Of a stretch of DNA of 64,000 nt, positions 53,001 through 62,400 are shown piece after piece. The translations under genes and the position numbers were made by a program. The stretch's first letter is position 1; each line of letters starts with the position of its first letter. The stretch spans positions 8,484,434 to 8,548,433 of the forward strand of contig JAVHZZ010000008.1 in NCBI GenBank assembly GCA_036250195.1, given 5' to 3'. This DNA is from Mixophyes australis (taxonomy: Eukaryota > Chordata > Amphibia > Anura > Limnodynastidae). The notes below the pieces were generated by a model that was given only the letters and a program-made list of their open reading frames with translations, made no database searches and was not told the origin of the DNA.

Positions 53001-56000
53001 TGGCACATCTGCAAATGCAGTCTGTTTATTGGGTATAGAAATGTCTATTAAACGAGATTCCTTATATCTCCGTTTAAAGCAGCGGTGGGAAACAGGTGAC
53101 CCATGGGCAAGAGATGACCCGCAGGGCGACAGCGGCCAGCCGAGCATTAATCTTATCAAAGCAGGGGCAGCGACTTCTGCGTCACGTGACCTCCTAGGCA
53201 CACTGGGAGGTCACATGGTATACCTGGAGGAGGAGGAGGGAGTGCACTGTGCAGGGAGGTCACATGGTATACCTGGAGGAGGAGGCGGGATTGCACTGTG
53301 CTGGGAGGTCACATGGTATACCAGGAGGAGGAGGGAGCGCACTGTGCAGGGAGGTCACATGGTATACCTGGAGGAGGAGGGATTGCACTGTGCTGGGAGG
53401 TCACATGGTATACCTGGAGGAGGAGGGAGCGCACTGTGCAGGGAGGTCACATGGTATACCAGGAGGAGGAGGGAGCGCACTGTGCAGGGAGGTCACATGG
53501 TATACCAGGAGGAGGAGGGATTGCACTGTGCTGGGAGGTCACATGACATACCTGAAGGAGGGAGCACACTGTGAAGGGAGGTCACATGGTATACCCGGAG
53601 GAGGATGAGGGAGGGCACAGTGCAGGGAGGTCACATGACCTACTCGGAGGAGGGAGCACACTGTGCAGGGAGATCATATGGCATACCCGGAGGAGGGAGG
53701 GCACTGTGAAGGGAGGTCACATGGCATACCTGGAGGAGGAGGAGGGAGCGCACCGTGCAGGGAGGTCACATGGTATAACCTGAGGAGGAGGAGGGGGGAG
53801 CGTACCGTGCAGGGAGGTCACATGGTATACCCGGAGGAGGGAGGGCACTGTGCAGGGAGGTCACATGGCCTACCCGGAGGAGGGAGGGCACAGTGCAGGG
53901 AGGTCACATGACCTACCCGGAGGAGGGAGGGCACAGTGCAGGGAGGTCACATGGTATACCCGGAGGAGGAGGGAGTACACAGTGCAGGGAGGTCACATGG
54001 TATACCCGGAGGAGGAGGGAGTACACAGTGCAGGGAGGTCACATGACATACCCGGAGGAGGAGGAGGAGGAGGAGGGAGGGCACATGGTATACCCGGAGG
54101 AGGGAGGGCACAGTGCAGGGAGGTCACATGACATACCCGGAGGAGGGAGGGCACAGTGCAGGGAGGTCACATGACATAGCCGGAGGAGGAGGGAGGGCAC
54201 AGTGCAGGGAGGTCACATGACATACCCGGAGGAAGGAGGGCACTGTGCAGGGAGGTCACATGGTATACCCGGAGGAGGAGGGAGGGCACAGTGCAGGGAG
54301 GTCACATGACATACCCGGAGGAGGGAGGGCACTGTGCAGGGAGGTCACATGGTATACCCGGAGGAGGGAGGGCACTGTGCAGGGAGGTCACATGACATAC
54401 CCGGAGGAGGAGGAGGGAGGGCACAGTGCAGGGAGGTCACATGGTATACACGGAGGAGGTAGCGCACAGTGTAGGGAGGTCACATGGTATACGCGGAAGA
54501 GGTAGCGCACAGTGTAGGGAGGTCACATGGTATGCCCGGAGGAGGAGGAGGGAGTGCACAGTGCAGGGAGGTCACATGGTATACCTGGAGGAGGAGGTAG
54601 CGCACAGTGTAGGGAGGTCATGTGACATACCTGGAGGAGGGAGCACACTGTGCAGGGTGGTCACATGACATACACGGAGGAGGGAGCGCACAGTGTAGGG
54701 AGGTCACATGGTATACCCGGAGGAGGGAGTGCACAGTGCAGGGAGGTCACATGGTATACCTGGAGGAGGAGGTAGCGCACAGTGCAGGGAGGTCACATGG
54801 TATACCTGGAGGAGGAGGTAGCGCACAGTGCAGGGAGGTCACATGGTATACGCGGAGGAGGTAGCGCACAGTGTAGGGAGGTCACATGGTATGCCCGGAG
54901 GAGGAGGAGGGAGGGCACTGTGCAGGGAGGTCACATGGTATACCTAAAGGAGGAGGGAGCGCACAGTGTAGGGAGGTCACATGACATACCCGGAGGAGGG
55001 AGCACACTGTGCAGGGTGGTCACATGACATACACGGAGGAGCACAGGACACTTTCTCCTTCCTTTGTGTGACCCCTTTGAATATTGTAGGGCCACACATG
55101 TAGCCCTCCATCTCTTTTTAGGTTGGCTCACTGGCTTGGCATACCCATCACCTACACGCAGTGGATGCCATCACTTTGTGGGCTAAACCCATTTAATAGA
55201 ATATTAATTCACAAGGGTCTAGTAACCTCTCCGAGGCATGAGGCACAGCGGTCGCTGTTTCCTGGTGGATTTATAGTGTAACGCTTCATCTGACAAACTG
55301 GTTTCATCCGCTATGTTTAGGTAACTAGTACACAGTAATAGATATAACATAGAATTTGCTGTCTGGTTTTACAGAAGGTGTCCGGCTCTCCGGATGTTTC
55401 CGCTTTGCCAGTAATTAATTTCAAGTTCATTTAACGCAATCTCTATTCTAGGAAACGCCCACCCTCGCCGTCTCCAGCAGGTCGGAGGACGCGGATTTGG
55501 GAGAACTTATGAGAAGCTTTACGGACTCTGAGGCAAAAACAGCTGTAAGATTTATTCTCCTTTATTACTGTGTCTGAGATCCTAGCAGAAGCAAAAATTA
55601 ATTGCTTGACATGAACAGTGAAAACTTTCGTGTTGTGTTATCTGTTTATTTTTTGTTCCATCTGAGTCATCTACAATATCAGACTGATAAATATATAAAT
55701 ACTATAGTTATCTCCTGGCCCTCATCCACTTTATTAATAAGCAAATGAATAATAACAATGAATAAACTAATATAGCGCCCCCTAGTGTAAAGTGAAGTGT
55801 ATTACAGTGTACCGTTTCCGACAACCGAACGCCTTTATTGCACTAATAAACTTTGAACACATATGTACCGAACCTGCTTTATAATCTCTATCTGCCTGAG
55901 AGCGTCTGGATAATTCCTTGTCCCTGAATATTTCAGGGACATAAGGTAACAAAACATCTCTGATATTAGGGATTATTTGGATCTTTGACGCTCAATTGTC

Positions 56001-59000
56001 CAATATTAATACGAGTCCTCTATTGAACACGCAGCCAATGCAGAGGAAGAAGTAATGGTGTATTGTGACCATAGGGAATCTGCACCATCCGGATATATTT
56101 ATTGTTTGCTCAGACAAAAAAAACAACAACCTGCTAGATTTGCCTGTTTCCATGTTTATTAATGCCAGAACTCGGTGATTTGTGACATTCAATACAGCAC
56201 AAACTACCTGTAAGAAATAGATTTGCACCATCTGGGAGCCCTCAGATGGAAGTCAGAATATTCACGGTTTTGTCCCTTTTTCTGCTTTTTAAAGATTTTG
56301 AAAATGGGACCAATATGTAAATTTGTGCATATTATTTACATATGTCGGTCTTCAATCAAATATATAATATTCATATTCTCATTTGAACACAGAATATTTA
56401 ATAAAAAGTATTCTGTGATGTAGTTACCAGTGTATTGTGCACGCTAATCAGATAAAATGGTTAAAACTATTTTTTTTATTTTTTTTTTAATTGTAAAAAA
56501 AAATAATGTAATGAGTTTATGAGAAGGCAACTACCACATCTATTAATGTCACTGATGATCCCTGGAGAACTGCAGTTTTCGGTATTTCCCTGTTTGCGAG
56601 GGGCGAACCGCTCGCTCCATCAGAAACCGCTGATTGCCGTCAGCCCTCCGGGAGATGTAAATGTCACTCGATGGCTCTTCATAGAACAATCTGCAGCAGT
56701 CAGAAGTGATTTTGTTGATTTATTGCAGCACGTACTGATCTATGAGGCTTCGCCTGGTGGGTAAATCCTTGTTGTAAAGATCTTCTTATGTTTAGTGTTA
56801 CTGCTTGAACGATCTCTCTGTTCAGCATTTAACACCCTGGATAGACAACTGATCCACAATATCCTTGTGTTCTGGGATTGATGTAGACATGATCCCTTTA
56901 GTAATAGCAGTTTCTTTTATACACCTTTTATATTTCTCATGACGTGTCCGTTATCCGCTCGCTCAGTTACACATTTAATGCAGTGGGAAACTACCTGCGC
57001 CAATATATTGGAGCTTGGCTCAGCTCCATTTTTGAGCAGTGCTGAGCTTACAGGTAATAACTACGGAGCAGAGTGCATGGGGGTTTTTTAAGATCCCCAA
57101 ACTAGGTTTAAGCTCTACTTTTTAACAGACCTGCACTGGAAAGTCAGAGCATGATTGGTCGATGCCCAACCACACGCCCCCCCCCCCCCCCCTTCCAATG
57201 GCAGACAGCGGATATCACATATCTTTAGGTCATTGTCTTAAGTGGATCTGATACAGCCCAAAAAGCATAAATTGCAAAACAAAGCATGGCAGTTATTTGC
57301 CGTTATGTCCGTGTCTGCCAGTCTGCAGCCTGTAGTTAGCATCCTTGTTACAGAAAAGCTAGCAGACCGCTGGCAAAAGCTCAGTTTCCCGCAGAGGTGC
57401 TAAACAGTTCATGTTTTCAGGATTTCTTCAATCATGCACAGGTGAGCTAATCTATTTTTCTTAGTCCCACCTGTTTCTACAGACTGATATTCTTAAAACA
57501 TGACCTGTTAACTCTTGTGACTGGTTTTGCGCAACTCTGCAATCCTGTACTCAGTCCCAAGTGAACGCAACACTAATATTTAAATTATTCAGACATTTGA
57601 ATTCCTCCATCATTTTCTTATGTGTTTTTTTTTTCTCCATTCTCACACACACCAAAGAGGTGTGTTTGACGTTGATGTCTTCCTTCGTCAGTGTGACAGG
57701 AACCTCCTGTCACTGCTCTGTGCTGCTGTGGGACCCTGCACCTTCCACTATATAACTCTCAGTCTTTGACTTCCTGCTGCCTCCATTCCTCTCCATACAC
57801 CATGTCACTGCCCCTGTCACATGCAGTCCTGTCCTCACTAATACATCACTCATCTCCTGATATACTCTGTGCTGCTGTGAGACCCTGCTCCTTCCACTAT
57901 ATAACTCTCAGTCTGTGGCTTACTGCTGCCTCCATTCCCCTCCTCACATCATGTCACTGCCCCCTTGTTCTGTCATGTCATGTCATGTAATTAAGCCATA
58001 CATAAAAACCATCTATGTTGAGTGCTCTCACAACACTGCCCCCCCCACGTATTTTACATCTGCGTTTATTCAGTCTACCTTTTTATTTCTCTATTTTATG
58101 GATACTATATTTTCTCCACTGGCCTGCTCTGCGGAGCACTGCAGCACCTTACAAATTACAGTAACACTAATCCTAGTATGTTTTGTTATATTTTCCTCCT
58201 TACATATGTACTCAGTCTGTGTAATGTCATGTCTGCTGCAGGAAAATAAAGTGAGATTCAGCAACCAGACGACGGAGCCAACAGAGGAACAGAATGTGCT
58301 GGATCAGGTAACAGTCTGTAGCGGACTTACTGCCTCTTTAGATGTCGCTAACTTAGTATCACAGCGATCCCGTCACCGATGCGCAGGCAGCTGTTTCGTA
58401 GGTTGTGCCAATATACACAAATAAACCTTTTAAATGTATTTATTGAAGCATATGAAGTGTATACTTTATATAACTGTATTCTTGGCTGGAAATATGAGAA
58501 TTCATCCTCTCGTTAATCTGTGCAGAGGGTACAGCCATATATTACACTGAGAAACCGTAAATATTGACTCCGCCCAGAAAATGGTTGTATCCAGTGTACA
58601 TACACGGAGGATCCATGGATTTTATGTAGTAATATAAATAGTTTTTGTTGTGTGTTTTTTTTGTTTTGTTTTGTTTTTTTTGAGGTACTGATAATATTAT
58701 TATAATGTTTTCTAGTGCCTCAATAATTCTAAATAATCACACACACCTTAGTGATACAGATAGTTTATAGGAATGGTGGCCAAACATCCGTCAATTTACA
58801 GATGGTTATTAATAGCGTTACTGATCTTTATATGTCTCTTGCAAACAGACAAAAAAGTAAAACGCTGATGTACCTGTGTCACGAACACTCAGCAGGAGTC
58901 GCACTAGTTGTTTCCCCAAAAAATTTTCAATATTTAAAATGTGGGTCAGTGACTGTTGGTGACTGTCAGTAAATTCTTATACAATTGTCAGTATTTAATA

Positions 59001-59427
59001 TTTAGAAAAGTTAAAAATTCTGCTGGAGGAAGAGTTTGTCTGATGCAATATATGATTTATGGCGGTTTAAATACTATGGGGGGGGGGGTTTAAACCCATG
59101 AAGCGATTTTAGGAATGAAAACAGTTTGTCAAATTCAGGCCACTGTGTTCCTATTGGCTATTGCACGTTACATTTACAGTATTCCTGGGGTTAGATCATA
59201 CCACGCAAACAGGAAAAGTGGAGGTGTTGTCTATAGCAACCAATCAGAGTCCAGCTATCCTGTTCTAGAATGTACAGGATAAGTGATAACTAGAATCTGA
59301 TTGGTTGCTATGGGCAATGCCTATATTTTTCCTTTATAGAATTTTCAGTAAATCTCCCCCTAGAGTCTACACTTACTATATTTAGTTTATTCTTTCAAGT
59401 TGAGTAACGATTCTTATGTATTATCAT

Positions 59428-59459
<32 letters not shown>

Positions 59460-62400
59460 GTAGCTTGTCAACCAGCTGAAACAGTCCAAGAGCAGTACAA
59501 AGATCCCATACAGTGCCCAGGAGATATCTCTGGCACCGGCTCCCTCGTACATTATGCCGGAGCCGGAACTGACCAGCCAGAGTAAGATGCCGGGAATGAT
59601 GTGGGATGGGTTATTAAACATGTGACTGTGGTTTTGTTGCAGAGGTTTATAAATAGTTTGGTGACCTCATACCCCCGCTCCCTTCCATTGGGCACCACAC
59701 CACTAACCCGTATGGTGACAGGATTGTCACATGATCGGTAAGGGAATTATGAGATATGAGGAAAAACAATGGTACAACCTTATTACCTTCATAGAAGATA
59801 TTCTGGCATCGGGGATATTAAGACACCTTCATCTCTCCTGACATTGGAAAGATACAACCGATATTTGTCGTAGACGTTACTAATGTGTTGTGTATTGTCG
59901 CTGTACGTTGAGCGTCACTTATTTCACTTTCCTTTGTCTTTAGGAAACATCCCGTCTCCGCTATCGCACTTTGATCCCGCGACCTGTCCGATTATCCCAG
60001 GACAGGAAATGACCATCGAGATTTCCAAAGGGCGTTCCGGCCTGGGGCTGAGCATCGTGGGTGGGAGAGATACTCCACTCGTACGTTGGTTGCTTAATAA
60101 CATTGTTCAAATAATGCACATTAATTCACTGTATCATAATATGCAGACAATGTGCCTGTAGCATCTACACAAAGTCTTTACTTTGAAGGAAATTCATGCT
60201 GATTTTAACAGAGAGCCATTAAGCTCATAAATCCCCCTATGATGATTCTAAAAACAGCTTAATGATCCCACACTCCCTCCACAGGCGAATGTGTTATGTA
60301 ATTTATAATAGTCTATTAGTGTAACACAAAAACTGCTCTATAATTAATGATTACATTAGACTGTAATTAAAAATGCATTGATAATTTTACTGTTCAGTGC
60401 GACCCTGTTCTGACAGTCTGCTGTTCAGTGCGACCCTGTTCTGAGAGAGTCTGCTGTTCAGTGCGACCCTGTTGATTTGTTTTCTACCTAATGAATCCAG
60501 TATATAACTCTTACATTTGTAGGTCACTCAACTTCAAGACAACCGTGCATTCAATGATTCCCTTCCATAAGCAGGATTCAGTTCTTATAATTCCCTTCTC
60601 TTCCTGTGTTTTGCAGGAGGCTGTGGTGATACATGAAGTTTATGAAGAAGGAGCTGCAGCCAGGGATGGGAGACTGTGGGCTGGTGATCAGATTCTAGAG
60701 GTATGTCCGCTATATACATCATATTCTTATTACCAGACGGATAATCTGCATTACAGACTGCAAACATTTGTCGTGTTGCTGACCATGCTGCATATAAAGT
60801 GGTTTCAGTCCCCACCCCACCTGTATAGCCAATAATTCCCTTCCCTTTGATTTCCATTTCTTTTAAGTGTATCTCCTCTCAAAATCAGTTTGTATAATTA
60901 AATTCATTGTTTGGTAATACAACGTTTTGTACAAATCCCTGATCCTTGTAATAGTACTTCTGCCTGAAATAACTTCTTAAAAACTATTGCACTATCACCG
61001 CCGTCTGACAGGTTGTAGATGGCTAACCTACCATAGAAACATCTATAACCAGACACAGGTAATGGTCAGATGTTCACAGTCTGTTACATGGCAGTAATAG
61101 TGTGTCTCTCAGTTTCTAACAGGCTATTTCAGGCAAATATATTTATACCCTTAATGTAGCCTTTTATAGAAAAACCCAGCTAGGAAATTTAGTTACTGAG
61201 CGTTCAGCTTCCTATACACTTCCAGGTCTAGCAGACCGTTCCTTTTAAAGCGATAAGAAAGTCTACTCTGGGAAAACATTAATTTTATATGTATAAATTA
61301 AAGTGACTTTCTGGACTATTAATAATCCAGACACAGCAGCTGACAGTATACGGGTCCCCCAGAGAACGTCCGTCCCCTGTTATACATAAAAACTTCAAAT
61401 TTACATTACAGAGAAACTGGAAGAAAATGTGACTTTTACAGACAAATTAAAATGTGTCCTTTTGAAGAATATACATTTCATGTAGGACGATACCTGCTAC
61501 GGGTCCTGCTCTCATAGTTAGTGAGCTCTTTATATGCCCAAAACTATCAGTATCAAAATCTACTTTTGGGGAATGAAGCCCAAAAACGTTGAAAATTTTC
61601 ACCATTTTTTTGTTTTGTTATTGTGCTATAATTTTAAATATAAGGCACTGTCATTGTTAAAATAACATTTCAAATGATCGTCATCTGTCTTTCATTTATT
61701 TTGGACTCACTGTGTTTGTACAAGAGCACCGGTGTCTCGTGTTATTACAGGCGGCCGTGAAACGCAACTGCAGCGCCAACAATAAAACAGAGAACCTTGA
61801 GAATTTTTGTGGAAAATGTTATATGCATAAAATATTGTGTAATGTCCAATAAAAATAAATCTCTGAAGCTTCTCCTGACTGGCGGCACCTGTCACCCCCC
61901 CCCCCCCCTCTTGCTGCCGTTACAGGTAAACGGTTACGATCTGAGGACGGCCTCCCACGAGGACGCCATAACTGCCCTGCGCCAGACTCCGCAGAAGGTG
62001 CGGCTGGTGGTGTACAGGGATGAGGCGCAGTACAGGGACGAGGAGAATCTGGACGTTTTCCAGGTGGAGCTGCAGAAGAAGAGCGGGCGGGGCCTGGGGC
62101 TGAGCATTGTGGGTAAGAGGTAAGGTTCGGCATGACTGTGACATCGACCATTGAGGAACATCTCTCAGGTAGAAAGTTACAGGGGTCGGACAGCAATAAA
62201 TCAAATGAACGTAGTTTCAGTTTTTATGGACTTGCTGAGACGTTGTTACAGACAGGTGTCTCTTTAATTAAATGTATTGTTTTATATTATCACTGAGGTT
62301 AAGGGTAATTTTGAAGGTTAGAGGGCCGAACCGAAGTGTATTAGGTTGTCTAGCACTGATTTAGGTAAAGCTGTTTATTCTTATATATTTATTATATTAT

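Noticed and set aside
53203..55027. Chains of 80-215-codon repeat frames
   Set aside because: They come from the GGA-rich minisatellite with triplet-step unit lengths; not genes.
929..55040. CRISPR-like arrays of regular repeats
   Set aside because: There are no unique spacers between repeats and no cas genes; the host is a vertebrate with spliced genes. These are minisatellites.
61819..62204. Minus-strand frames up to 125 codons over the PDZ8/9 exon
   Set aside because: They are antisense shadows of a GC-rich coding exon; the plus-strand frame is clearly the real one.
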